DNA of 64,000 nt from Stutzerimonas stutzeri (lineage in GTDB: Bacteria > Pseudomonadota > Gammaproteobacteria > Pseudomonadales > Pseudomonadaceae): positions 219,924 through 283,923 of the forward strand of contig DDVX01000012.1 of NCBI GenBank assembly GCA_002345575.1. Direction: 5' to 3'. Below the pieces are notes generated by a model. The model saw only the letters and a list, made by a program, of their open reading frames with translations, searched no databases and was not told the origin of the DNA. Both the position numbers and the translations under genes were made by a program. Positions 37,712 through 46,631 of the stretch are shown here, one piece after another (position 1 is the first letter of the stretch; every line of letters starts with the position of its first letter).

Positions 37712-37729
37712 TTTCTGCAACGGATTTGA

Positions 37730-37987
37730 TTAACGGTCCGGCAGGGTAATGTTTAGTTCGAGAATCGAGCAACTGCCCTGGTCTTCGAGCGCGACCTGGA
37801 CCTGATCCTGGTCGATATTGACGTACTTGCGGATCACCTCGACCAGCTCTTTTTGCAAAGCGGGTAGATAGTCCGGCTGCGTACGCTGGCCACGCTCATG
37901 AGCGACGATGATCTGCAGGCGTTCCTTGGCAATATTAGCCGGGGTTTCCTTTTTCTTGCGTTCGCGGAAGAAGTCCAGCAGGTTCAT
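37730..37987 (-). CDS. minE: Cell division topological factor MinE
   Basis: Displaces MinC, stimulates MinD ATPase and drives pole-to-pole oscillation. 85 residues: an N-terminal membrane-binding amphipathic part (MNLLDFFRERKKK), an anti-MinCD helix (NIAKERLQIIVAHERG, about 18-33) and a C-terminal beta dimerisation domain. Overlaps the minD stop by four bases (ATGA), so translation is coupled. Confidence 0.97.
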   Translation of the reverse strand: MNLLDFFRERKKKETPANIAKERLQIIVAHERGQRTQPDYLPALQKELVEVIRKYVNIDQDQVQVALEDQGSCSILELNITLPDR

Positions 37988-38799
37988 TCTCGACCTCCAA
38001 ACAGACGCGCAAGGAAGCCCTGCTTCTTGGCATCGAGGAAACGGTGACTGACTTCCTTGCCCAGCAAGCGATCTACGGCGTCGCTGTAAGCCTGACCGGC
38101 ATCGCTCTGGTCATCGAGGATGACCGGCACGCCCTGGTTGGAAGCCTTGAGTACCGCCTGGGATTCGGGGATGACGCCCAGCAGGCGGATAGAAAGAATT
38201 TCCTCGACATCTTCGACGCCGAGCATTTCGCCCTTGACCACGCGCTCGGGGTTGTAACGAGTCAGCAGCAGGTGTTCCTTGATCGGCTCCTCACCTTTTT
38301 CAGCGCGGCGCGATTTGCTCGCCAGCAGGCCGAGCATGCGGTCGGAGTCGCGTACCGAGGACACTTCCGGGTTGGTCACAACGATGGCTTCATCGGCGTA
38401 ATACATCGCCAGATGCGCGCCTTTCTCGATGCCTGCAGGCGAATCGCAGATCACGTATTCGAAAGTCTTCGCCAGCTCGTCGATAACCTTGCCGACGCCC
38501 TCAAGGGTCAGTGCATCTTTGTCGCGGGTCTGGCTGGCAGCCAGGACAAAGAGGTTTTCCAGACGCTTGTCCTTGATCAGGGCTTGGGACAGGGTGGCGT
38601 CGCCGTTGATGACGTTGACGAAGTCATACACCACGCGTCGCTCGCAGCCCATGATCAGGTCAAGATTACGCAGGCCGACGTCGAAGTCGACGATTGCGGT
38701 CTTGTGGCCACGCAGGGCGAGGCCGGTACCGATGGCGGCGCTGGAGGTGGTCTTGCCGACGCCGCCCTTGCCGGAAGTGACTACGAGGATCTTGGCCAA
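37984..38799 (-). CDS. minD: Septum site-determining ATPase MinD
   Basis: Membrane-associated ATPase that recruits MinC to block septation away from mid-cell. 271 residues with the deviant Walker A KGGVGKTT (about 10-17), switch I DFDVGLRNLD (about 38-47), Walker B-like CDSPAGIEKGA (about 118-128), and the C-terminal amphipathic helix KKQGFLARLFGGRE that binds lipid. Lies between minC (90-base gap) and minE. Confidence 0.98.
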   Translation of the reverse strand: MAKILVVTSGKGGVGKTTSSAAIGTGLALRGHKTAIVDFDVGLRNLDLIMGCERRVVYDFVNVINGDATLSQALIKDKRLENLFVLAASQTRDKDALTLEGVGKVIDELAKTFEYVICDSPAGIEKGAHLAMYYADEAIVVTNPEVSSVRDSDRMLGLLASKSRRAEKGEEPIKEHLLLTRYNPERVVKGEMLGVEDVEEILSIRLLGVIPESQAVLKASNQGVPVILDDQSDAGQAYSDAVDRLLGKEVSHRFLDAKKQGFLARLFGGRE

Positions 38800-38889
38800 G
38801 GTGATTCACCCTAAGAATATGGAAATCGGGACCGCCAGCCGAGTCGGCGTACGGTGGCCCGTTGTCTTGAAAATTCGCGGAAGTATCCG

Positions 38890-39621
38890 TTAAAGGCGAA
38901 TGATGTTCAACACGTCGCCAGATAGCTTCATTTGTACTGCTTCGGCCCATAAAGGGTCGCGCCGCAGGTCTTCGGCCACCTTGTACTGCCCGGCAATGGA
39001 AACCATTTCTGCGCCGAGCTGCTGGCAGAAGATTCGAGCATTGGTGTCGCCCTTGATGCCCGCCAGAGCACGACCGCGCAGCGGACCGTAGACATGGATG
39101 TTGCCATCGGCGAGAAGTTCCGCACCTGGGCTGACAGTCGCCATGACGATCAGGTCGCCCCCCTGCGCATAAATCTGCTGTCCGCCCCGTACGGGGGAGG
39201 TAATGATGCGGGTCGGGCGATAGGCCGGTTCGGCAGGTTTGGCGGGCTCAGCGGCCGCCTTGGCGGAAAGGTCGAGCTTGCGTTCGCGCGCGCCGGAAGG
39301 TGGCAGAACGGCCATGTCGAGCGCATTCGCGGCTTCGACTAGCTGTGGGTCAGCTGCCCGCAGAGCCAGAGTACGCAGGCCGTGCTTGCGGCACAGCGCA
39401 ATCACTGCGGGCAGGTCGAGGTCGCAGCTGGCCGGCAGCTTGTCCAGCGCCAGCACCAGGGGCGTGTTGTTGAAGAAATCGGGTGCCTGCTCGACCTTCA
39501 GGGCCAGTTGCTGGTCGAGGCGCTCCAGATCGTTTTGTGTCAGCTCCAGCACGGTAATGGCCAGCATGCTGCCCTTGAGTTGGAAGACGGGGACTTGGTC
39601 GAGAAGGTCGGCTTGGCTCAT
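38890..39621 (-). CDS. minC: Septum formation inhibitor MinC
   Basis: Inhibits FtsZ polymerisation when carried by MinD. 243 residues: an N-terminal FtsZ-acting domain (about 1-105), an Ala/Pro/Lys-rich linker (about 110-140), and the C-terminal beta-helix (about 145-243) with PVRGGQQIYAQGGDLIVMAT and the HVYGPLRGRALAGIKGD stretch. First gene of minCDE; divergent from the acyltransferase gene. Confidence 0.97.
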   Translation of the reverse strand: MSQADLLDQVPVFQLKGSMLAITVLELTQNDLERLDQQLALKVEQAPDFFNNTPLVLALDKLPASCDLDLPAVIALCRKHGLRTLALRAADPQLVEAANALDMAVLPPSGARERKLDLSAKAAAEPAKPAEPAYRPTRIITSPVRGGQQIYAQGGDLIVMATVSPGAELLADGNIHVYGPLRGRALAGIKGDTNARIFCQQLGAEMVSIAGQYKVAEDLRRDPLWAEAVQMKLSGDVLNIIRL

Positions 39622-39806
39622 GGTCTGCCTGCTGCGGTAAATGGCGAGGACTTATAGCGGGGCAGACGGGCACCTGCAAGTCGCAAGCGACACGCAACGG
39701 AAAACAACGGCAAAAGAAAGCATGGCAGCGCGGCTTGCGGCTGCCGCACCGGCATTTTTTGTCCCGAGGGCTTAGAATGCTCCGTTTTACCGGTTCGAGC
39801 TTGCCG

Positions 39807-40727
39807 ATGGATCGTCCCCGCTTTCGCGCATCCTTTGTTCACCCTCGCTTCTGGCCGCTTTGGCTGGGCTTGGGGTTGCTGTGGCTGGTGGTCCAGCTGC
39901 CCTATAGGATTTTGCTGCTGCTGGGGCGAGGTCTGGGTGCGCTGATGTACCTGTCCGCCCGCTCGCGTCGCCATATCGTGCAGCGCAACCTCGAGCTGTG
40001 CTTCCCGCAGCTGAGCGCCAGCGAGCGTGAGCGGCTGGTGCGTAAGAATTTTTCCTCCACCGGCATCGCCTTCTTCGAGATGGCCATGAGTTGGTGGTGG
40101 CCCAAGGCGCGTTTGCAGCGGCTGGCGCATGTCGAAGGTCTGGAGCATCTGCAGCAGGCGCAGGCCGAAGGGCAGGGCGTTATTCTGATGGCGCTGCATT
40201 TCACCACCTTGGAAATCGGCGCGGCGTTACTCGGTCAGCATCACACCATCGACGGCATGTATCGCGAGCATAAAAACCCGGTTTTCGATTACGTCCAGCG
40301 GCGCGGGCGCGAGCGCCACAACGACGATGCCACAGCCATCGAGCGCGAGGACGTTCGCGCCATGCTCAAGGTACTGAGGGCGGGGCGGGCGATCTGGTAT
40401 GCGCCGGATCAGGATTACGGTCGTAAACAGAGCATTTTCGTGCCGTTGTTCGGCATTCAGGCGGCAACTGTTACGGCGACAACCAAGTTCGCCCGGTTGG
40501 GACGAGCGAGGGTGTTGCCCTATACCCAGGAGCGGCTGGCAGACGGCAGCGGTTACCGGCTAGTGATCCACCCGCCCCTGACGGACTTTCCGGGTGAGAG
40601 CGAGGAAGCGGACTGCCGGCGGGTAAATGTCTGGATCGAGCAGGCGGTCGGTCAGTGCCCAGAGCAGTATCTGTGGGCGCATCGTCGCTTCAAGACCCGT
40701 CCCGAAGGCAAGCCCAAACTGTATTAG
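39807..40727 (+). CDS. lpxL: Lipid A lauroyl acyltransferase (LpxL/HtrB family)
   Basis: Inner-membrane acyltransferase that adds a secondary acyl chain to lipid A. 306 residues from ATG 39807 (MDRPRFRASFVHPRFWPLWL); ATG 39777, with GAGGG seven bases before it, would give 316 and cannot be excluded. A membrane anchor near residues 18-45 precedes the HX4E catalytic motif HFTTLE (about 132-137). DQDYG and YRLVIHPPL are typical of the family. Next to minC as in P. aeruginosa, which has more than one paralogue, so the acyl position is not assigned. Confidence 0.92.
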   Translation: MDRPRFRASFVHPRFWPLWLGLGLLWLVVQLPYRILLLLGRGLGALMYLSARSRRHIVQRNLELCFPQLSASERERLVRKNFSSTGIAFFEMAMSWWWPKARLQRLAHVEGLEHLQQAQAEGQGVILMALHFTTLEIGAALLGQHHTIDGMYREHKNPVFDYVQRRGRERHNDDATAIEREDVRAMLKVLRAGRAIWYAPDQDYGRKQSIFVPLFGIQAATVTATTKFARLGRARVLPYTQERLADGSGYRLVIHPPLTDFPGESEEADCRRVNVWIEQAVGQCPEQYLWAHRRFKTRPEGKPKLY

Positions 40728-40892
40728 AAGCTGTTGCCGTTTCGTTCGGCTATGCCGCTGTCTGTTGTGCCGGGCAGTCGCTTTTGTAAGACCGAATTCA
40801 TTCGCGAGCCTTTGACGGTGAGCTTGCGTGCCGGAGCAAAAAGCAAAGCTCGCGGACAAGTCCGCTCATTCCTTGCGCCGAACTGACCCTGA

Positions 40893-41663
40893 TCACTCCT
40901 CGATCTGCAGTTCCCGCGCCCTGGTGTAGATATACCGAACCTTTTCGTACTCGAATGGCGAATTAAGCTGGCCATATCTCAGGCTGGTGGTGTGGCGTAG
41001 GTCAATCAGGCGCAGCGCTGTCAGGCCGAGCTCGCCGCCACTGGCCTGCGAGTAGCTGAAATAATCGACTTGTCTTTCGACGGCAAAATCCATCACCTGG
41101 CCTGTAGTGTCGCGCAGGTTGGATGGGCCAAGCGCCGGCAAGATCAGGTATGGCCCGTTAGGCACGCCGTAAAACCCTAGCGTTTGTCCGAAGTCTTCCC
41201 GATAGCGCGGTAGACCCATGCGGGTCGCTGGGTCCCAGATACCGCCAACGCCGATTATCGTGTTGAACAGCAACCTGGCCGTGGTGTTCATTGCCCGCTC
41301 GCCCTTGAGCTGAGCCAGGCTGTTGAACAGCGTGGGGATATCGCCCAGATTGTTAAAGAAGTTGCTCACGCCAGTGCGCACGACCTTAGGCGTTACGTAG
41401 CGGTAGCCGCGGACCGCCGGCAGCATCACCCACTGGTCCAGGCGGTAATTGAAGTAATACATGCGCCGATTTACCGATTCCCAAGGGTCGTGAATGTCCA
41501 GCGCATCGAAGGTGGCGCGCTCGAATTCACGCTGATTCAGCCCCGGATTGAACTCCAGCGTACGCAGAGGATGGGTGAACCCATCCTCGTCAGGAGTGCT
41601 GCTTTGGGCGTGGGTAGCGCTGGTTAGCAGCGCGAGTAGGGTTGCAGCCCCAAGTTTTTTCAT
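40893..41663 (-). CDS. MlaA/VacJ-family protein without a lipobox
   Basis: 256 residues. MlaA proteins extract phospholipids from the outer leaflet of the outer membrane. The diagnostic core is present: DPWESVNRRMYYFNYRLDQW (about 59-78), RTGVSNFFNNLGDIPTLFNS and the DFGQTLGFYGVPNGPYLILP stretch. ATG 41663 is chosen because AGGA lies five bases before it; ATG 41669 is possible. The signal peptide ends ATHAQSS with no cysteine, so it should be soluble in the periplasm, unlike lipid-anchored E. coli MlaA. It follows the alpha/beta hydrolase gene after seven bases, so the two are coupled. It is probably a paralogue of the main MlaA. Confidence 0.88.
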   Translation of the reverse strand: MKKLGAATLLALLTSATHAQSSTPDEDGFTHPLRTLEFNPGLNQREFERATFDALDIHDPWESVNRRMYYFNYRLDQWVMLPAVRGYRYVTPKVVRTGVSNFFNNLGDIPTLFNSLAQLKGERAMNTTARLLFNTIIGVGGIWDPATRMGLPRYREDFGQTLGFYGVPNGPYLILPALGPSNLRDTTGQVMDFAVERQVDYFSYSQASGGELGLTALRLIDLRHTTSLRYGQLNSPFEYEKVRYIYTRARELQIEE

Positions 41664-41670
41664 CAGCATC

Positions 41671-42960
41671 CTAGCCACGGAAGAACTCCAGCATATCGTG
41701 AGCGTTGACCCGGTAGTCGAGGTTGCCGCAATGCCCGCCACGGGGATACAGGGTCATGCGTTCGCCAAAGGTCCTGCGCAGGAAACCAAGGTCTCCGTCG
41801 CCCAGGATAATGTCGTCGGCATTGTGCATAACGCCGATTTTAGGGCTGTCTCGCAGGTAGTCTTCAAGCGCGTAAAGGCTGACCTGCTGGATCAGTTGCG
41901 GCAGACCGCTACCGTCCTGCCTGGCGCGCCACATGGGGATCAACTGCTCGGTGAGGTAGCAGTCGAAGTCGCATAGCAGCGCACGGCGGAAGAAGGGTTC
42001 CAGGCTGGTGCCTTCGTCAATTGGGTAGCCGGGCGGCACGATCAAGCCGCGGCGATTGATCAAGTCGGACGTGAAGGCGATGTCGGCTGCGGAAAAGCGG
42101 AAGACAGAGCCAATCAGCATCGCCATCTGCTCATCGCTCAGTCGCAGCGCCGACTGCTGGAAGTCGAAGAGCATGGCCGCATCAAGATCGATCACACCCT
42201 CCTGGCGATAGTAGCGGGTGAGCTTTTCCAGGATAAGTTCGTAGAAGGTGGTGCTGTTATCGATGCCTTCCACCCGAGTCTGCACCAGCCTGTCTAGGTT
42301 GCTGATGGAGGTGTAGAGATTTACCGGTGGGTTGAGCAGCATCACACGCTTGAAGTTGAAGCTCTGCCGTGTCTCGTCCAGTTGGCTGACGAAGGCGGCG
42401 TTGAGTGCGCCAAGGCTATAGCCGGTGAGGTGGAACTCGGTGACCTGCAGATCGCGCTGCTGGGCTCGAACCGCCTGCATGACCCGGTACAGGTCTTGGG
42501 CGTCCTCAGGGCTATAACCCGGTGTGGCGAAACGCGAAGCGGCAGCGATGAAGTCGAAACTGGTGGGCGATGACAGTTGCACGACGTGATAGCCGGCACC
42601 GTAAAAGACACGTTTTAGCGCTTCGGTCTTGCCTGCGGCATAACTCGCGCCCGTTCCGGAAATGATGAACATCAGTGGTGCGGCGCCGGGCTGGCGAGCC
42701 AGGCGGTAGGTCAGCCTTTTCACCGCCCAAAAGTTGTCCGGCAGGGTGAACTCGCGCTCCGGATGCAAGCGCAGGCTGTAATCGGCCTGATCGATATCCT
42801 CGTCAGTGGGGGTGACGGCGCGCAGTTCCAGGGGAGTCGAAGCGATGGTCGCCTCGAAGGGGTTACTCAGCGGGTAGCCATACGCCTCGACGCTTATGTC
42901 AGCCGCATAGGCGGACGACATGACTAGCGCGAGTAAGGCAGACAACAACGGCAATCGCAT
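41671..42960 (-). CDS. Secreted alpha/beta hydrolase
   Basis: 429 residues with a clear signal peptide (LLSALLALVMSSAYA). A serine-hydrolase triad can be traced: nucleophile in GYSLG (about 177-181), Asp in HNADDI (about 380) and His in GGHCGN (about 408). An oxyanion region MFIISGTGASY is at about 96-106. Substrate unknown; a lipid or ester is plausible because the next gene is an MlaA-like phospholipid-transport protein (inference). GGAGAAG lies seven bases before the ATG. Some databases label homologues as protein kinases, but no kinase motif is present. Confidence 0.85.
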   Translation of the reverse strand: MRLPLLSALLALVMSSAYAADISVEAYGYPLSNPFEATIASTPLELRAVTPTDEDIDQADYSLRLHPEREFTLPDNFWAVKRLTYRLARQPGAAPLMFIISGTGASYAAGKTEALKRVFYGAGYHVVQLSSPTSFDFIAAASRFATPGYSPEDAQDLYRVMQAVRAQQRDLQVTEFHLTGYSLGALNAAFVSQLDETRQSFNFKRVMLLNPPVNLYTSISNLDRLVQTRVEGIDNSTTFYELILEKLTRYYRQEGVIDLDAAMLFDFQQSALRLSDEQMAMLIGSVFRFSAADIAFTSDLINRRGLIVPPGYPIDEGTSLEPFFRRALLCDFDCYLTEQLIPMWRARQDGSGLPQLIQQVSLYALEDYLRDSPKIGVMHNADDIILGDGDLGFLRRTFGERMTLYPRGGHCGNLDYRVNAHDMLEFFRG

Positions 42961-43107
42961 CGGTACTTCTCCATGACGGGGTGAGTGTCTGAGTGGGCAA
43001 TCACGCTCCGCTTCGGACTCCTTGTATCACTGATTGACCGCGGCGAAGCCGTCTGGTTGCGCTGCGATGGCATGCGCCGTTCCCGATCCTCGCTGCGAGG
43101 ACGGCTG

Positions 43108-43332
43108 TCAGGCGTGGTGATGTAGCCAGGCGTGAGCCGGAATCCCCTTTGAGGTGGTTTTGCGCTTGTCCAGTCGCTGCCAGATCTTCTCATGGAAGTA
43201 GAAGCCGACCGAATTGCACAGGGGCTCGACTGCAGCTACCAGGCCACCGATGGCGAGGCTTCCAGTCAAGGCATAGGTGACCGAGAAGGCTATGCAGAAG
43301 TGCATCAGGGTAAAGGTGATGGTCTTGGTCAT
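43108..43332 (-). CDS. DUF2061 membrane protein
   Basis: 74 residues from ATG 43332; the frame extends to 43368 without a better start. Two hydrophobic segments (about 2-22 and 25-42) and a conserved HEKIWQRLDKR motif just after. DUF2061 proteins are small inner-membrane proteins of unknown role. The 273 bases between this gene and the DUF485 gene show nothing I can name. Confidence 0.85.
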   Translation of the reverse strand: MTKTITFTLMHFCIAFSVTYALTGSLAIGGLVAAVEPLCNSVGFYFHEKIWQRLDKRKTTSKGIPAHAWLHHHA

Positions 43333-43605
43333 GGCTGCTATTTCCAGGTGGCCAGGTGGGGCGGGCACCGAATTGCCCTCCTACAAGCGAATTCTGAGTC
43401 ATTCCAAGTCAAGGCAAAAATGAGACAAGCCGATCGGCGGTATAGCCATGCTCTATTTTGCGCGACGATATGTCACAGATGCGTCTAGGACGCGGCTTTG
43501 GGCGGAATAAAAACAAGACTATAGTCGAGTAGCGCTCAATTGAGACGGCCCTAAAGTAGCGCCCCTGCCCTCACTGGAGGGCTAGGAACGTGCGGAGAAA
43601 ACACA

Positions 43606-43920
43606 ATGAACAATGAAAACCTGTACCAGCAAATTTATGACAATCCGCGGTTCCAGGAGCTGGTTGCAAAGCGCGGTCGCTTTGCCTGGCTGCTGTCGAG
43701 CCTGATGCTTGGTGCTTATCTGGCCTTCATCCTGACCATCGCATTCGAGCCCACGATTCTGGGCATTCCGCTTGCCGCAGGCAGTGTCACTACCTGGGGT
43801 ATTCCGCTGGGTGTCGGCGTGATCTTCATGGCCTTTGTCCTGACCGGTGTCTACGTACAGCGTGCCAATGGCGAGTTCGATCGTCTTAACCAGGAAATCC
43901 TCGACGAGGCCCAGAAGTGA
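43606..43920 (+). CDS. yjcH: DUF485 membrane protein (YjcH)
   Basis: 104 residues with two transmembrane segments (about 24-46 and 58-80) and a charged C-terminal helix. The family normally sits directly before ActP and is co-expressed with it; here its stop overlaps the actP ATG by one base. Likely an accessory subunit or folding partner of the transporter (inference). Confidence 0.93.
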   Translation: MNNENLYQQIYDNPRFQELVAKRGRFAWLLSSLMLGAYLAFILTIAFEPTILGIPLAAGSVTTWGIPLGVGVIFMAFVLTGVYVQRANGEFDRLNQEILDEAQK

Positions 43921-45578
43921 TGAAATCTCGTTTCCTGATTGCTGCTGCTTTGCTGGCAGCATCTCCGTTGCTGCTGGCCGGCGAAGCTCTAACGGGCGAA
44001 GTCCAGAAGCAAGCGACCAACTGGACCGCCATTACCATGTTCGTGGTCTTCATCGCATTCACGATGGGGATCACCAAGTGGGCGGCCAAACGCAACACCT
44101 CCACAGCGGACTATTACACTGCTGGCGGCAGCATTACCGGCTTCCAGAACGGCCTGGCGATTGCTGGCGACTACATGTCTGCGGCGTCATTCCTGGGTAT
44201 TTCTGCGCTGGTATTCACCAGTGGTTACGACGGCCTGATCTACTCCATCGGCTTCCTGGTCGGCTGGCCGCTGATCCTGTTTCTGATGGCCGAGCGCCTG
44301 CGTAACCTGGGCAAGTTCAACTTCTCGGACGTGGCCTCCTATCGCCTTGGCCAAACCCAGATACGCATCCTGTCTGCATTGGGTTCACTTACTGTGGTGG
44401 CTTTCTACCTGATTGCGCAGATGGTTGGTGCCGGCAAGCTGATCCAGTTGCTGTTTGGCCTGGACTACATAGTTGCGGTGATTCTGGTGGGTGTGTTGAT
44501 GGTCATGTACGTGCTGTTTGGCGGCATGCTGGCCACTACCTGGGTACAGATCATCAAGGCCGTGCTGCTCCTGTCCGGTGCCAGCTTCATGGCGCTGATG
44601 GTGATGAAGGGCGTGAACTTCGACTTCGGTGCACTGTTCTCTGAGGCGGTGAAGATCCATGAGAAGGGCGAGGCCATCATGAGCCCCGGCGGCCTGGTGA
44701 CCGATCCGATCTCGGCAATCTCCCTGGGTCTGGCGCTGATGTTTGGTACCGCTGGTCTGCCACACATTCTTATGCGCTTCTTCACCGTTTCCGACGCCAA
44801 GGAAGCGCGCAAGAGCGTGTTCTACGCCACTGGCTTCATCGGTTACTTCTACATTCTGACCTTCATCATCGGCTTCGGCGCGATCCTGCTGGTCAGCACC
44901 AACCCCGAGTACAAGGACGCCACTGGCGCCATCATCGGCGGCACCAACATGGTAGCGGTGCACCTGGCCGAAGCGGTCGGCGGCAACCTGTTCCTGGGCT
45001 TCATCTCCGCAGTTGCTTTCGCCACCATCCTGGCGGTGGTCGCCGGCTTGACGCTGGCTGGTGCCTCGGCGGTATCCCATGACCTGTACGCCTGCGTGAT
45101 CAAGAAGGGCAAGGCCAAGGAAGCCGATGAGATGCGCGTGACCAAGATCACCACGCTTTCGCTGGGTGTGATTGCGATCCTGCTGGGCATCGCCTTCGAG
45201 AAGCAGAATATTGCCTTCATGGTCGGCCTGGCCTTCTCCATCGCCGCCAGCTGCAACTTCCCGGTGCTGTTCCTTTCCATGTACTGGAAGAATCTGACCA
45301 CCCGCGGAGCGTTGTTCGGTGGCTCCTTGGGCTTGTTCACCGCGCTGATTCTGACGGTGCTCAGCCCGACAGTCTGGGTGCAGGTGCTGGGTAACGCGGA
45401 GGCGATCTTCCCGTACTCCTACCCAGCACTGTTCTCGGTTAGCGCTGCCTTCCTCGGTATCTGGTTCTTCTCGATCACCGACAAGAGTCGCCGTGCAGGC
45501 GAGGAGCGCTCGCGGTTCTTCTCGCAGTTCGTTCGCTCGCAGACCGGGCTGGGTGCCACTGGCGCCGTTGCTCACTGA
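43920..45578 (+). CDS. actP: Cation/acetate symporter ActP
   Basis: Sodium:solute symporter that imports acetate and similar short acids. 552 residues from ATG 43920. The first residues (MKSRFLIAAALLAASPLLLAG) form a signal or first membrane helix, followed by about 13 further segments. The SSF core GFQNGLAIAGDYMSAASFLG (about 77-96) and GTAGLPHILMRFFTVSDAKEAR (about 276-297) are diagnostic. Coupled to yjcH; a strong terminator follows. Confidence 0.96.
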   Translation: MKSRFLIAAALLAASPLLLAGEALTGEVQKQATNWTAITMFVVFIAFTMGITKWAAKRNTSTADYYTAGGSITGFQNGLAIAGDYMSAASFLGISALVFTSGYDGLIYSIGFLVGWPLILFLMAERLRNLGKFNFSDVASYRLGQTQIRILSALGSLTVVAFYLIAQMVGAGKLIQLLFGLDYIVAVILVGVLMVMYVLFGGMLATTWVQIIKAVLLLSGASFMALMVMKGVNFDFGALFSEAVKIHEKGEAIMSPGGLVTDPISAISLGLALMFGTAGLPHILMRFFTVSDAKEARKSVFYATGFIGYFYILTFIIGFGAILLVSTNPEYKDATGAIIGGTNMVAVHLAEAVGGNLFLGFISAVAFATILAVVAGLTLAGASAVSHDLYACVIKKGKAKEADEMRVTKITTLSLGVIAILLGIAFEKQNIAFMVGLAFSIAASCNFPVLFLSMYWKNLTTRGALFGGSLGLFTALILTVLSPTVWVQVLGNAEAIFPYSYPALFSVSAAFLGIWFFSITDKSRRAGEERSRFFSQFVRSQTGLGATGAVAH

Positions 45579-45598
45579 TAAGGCGTTAGCGTGAAGCC

Positions 45599-45625
45599 AA
45601 AGGGCAGCTTTCGAGCTGCCCTTTT
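45599..45625 (+). terminator. Terminator after actP
   Basis: A perfect 10-bp stem AAAGGGCAGC/GCTGCCCTTT with a TTTCGA loop and a T-run. Confidence 0.93.
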
Positions 45626-45737
45626 GCATTTCAGCGGCCATGCAAAGCGCTCGTCATTCAGTACTTGAATGAAGGTCAGGGTCAGCATTGGCTTTGGCTA
45701 GACTCGCTGCGACTCAACGAATGAAAGGCGGCGGACG

Positions 45738-46547
45738 ATGCAAGATCGCATGATGATTACAGGTGCCGGCTCTGGCCTTGGGCGCGAAATCGCTTTGCGC
45801 TGGGCGCGTGAAGGTTGGCGGCTAGCGCTTTCGGACGTCAATGAAGCCGGTTTGAACGAGACGCTGGAAATGGTGCGTCAAGCAGGCGGAGACGGTTTCA
45901 CTCAGCGTTGCGATGTTCGCGACTACAGCCAGCTGACGGCACTGGCGCAGGCCTGCGCGGCCAAGCTCGGCGGCATCGATGTGCTGGTGAACAACGCCGG
46001 CGTCGCATCGGGTGGTTTCTTCGACGAGCTCTCGCTGGAAGATTGGGACTGGCAGATCGCGATCAACCTGATGGGTGTGGTCAAGGGCTGCAAGGCGTTC
46101 CTGCCGCTGGTCCGGGAAAGCCGTGGCACGATTATCAACATTGCCTCAATGGCGGCGCTGATGCAGGCGCCGGGCATGAGCAACTACAACGTGGCCAAGG
46201 CCGGTGTGGTGGCTCTGTCGGAAAGCCTGTTGGTTGAGCTCAAGCCCCAGGGTGTCGACGTTCATGTGGTTTGCCCGTCGTTCTTTCAGACCAACCTGAT
46301 GAATTCGTTCCGCGGCCCGACGCCAAGCATGAAGGCCCAGGTCAGCAAGCTGCTCGAAGCCTCGCCGATTACGGCTGCCGAGATTGCCGAATATATCCAT
46401 CAGCAAGTTGCCGAGGGCGTGTTCATGATCCTGCCCCACGAGCAGGGACGTATGGCCTGGAAAGCCAAGCAGCGTGATCCTCAGGTGATCTACGACGAGA
46501 TGACCACGATGACGGTGAAGATGCTCAGCAAGCAGAAACCTGACTGA
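45738..46547 (+). CDS. Short-chain dehydrogenase/reductase
   Basis: 269 residues, classical SDR. The cofactor site TGAGSGLGREIA is at about 8-19; D-x-x-D and NNAGVASGGF follow (about 86-95). The catalytic Ser is in INIASMAALM and Tyr/Lys in YNVAK (about 152-156). The substrate cannot be read from sequence. GGAGG-like bases (AAAGGCGGCGG) precede the ATG. It is followed after 84 bases by the MFS gene. Confidence 0.92.
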   Translation: MQDRMMITGAGSGLGREIALRWAREGWRLALSDVNEAGLNETLEMVRQAGGDGFTQRCDVRDYSQLTALAQACAAKLGGIDVLVNNAGVASGGFFDELSLEDWDWQIAINLMGVVKGCKAFLPLVRESRGTIINIASMAALMQAPGMSNYNVAKAGVVALSESLLVELKPQGVDVHVVCPSFFQTNLMNSFRGPTPSMKAQVSKLLEASPITAAEIAEYIHQQVAEGVFMILPHEQGRMAWKAKQRDPQVIYDEMTTMTVKMLSKQKPD

Positions 46548-46631
46548 GAAGTCCGAAAGGCTTGCCCGAAGCCGGGAGGCGGGGGTAGGGTGGCCAACCC
46601 GCTTCCGGCTCTGCTTTCAGGATTCACTGTG

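Noticed and set aside
37670..37720. Longer start for rluA
   Set aside because: The extension crosses the hairpin after minE and adds residues that do not resemble RluA; ATG 37669 fits family length.
40728..40892. REP-like palindromes between lpxL and the MlaA-like gene
   Set aside because: Short inverted bits (such as GCGGACAAGTCCGC) are present, but no clear repeat unit could be defined by eye.
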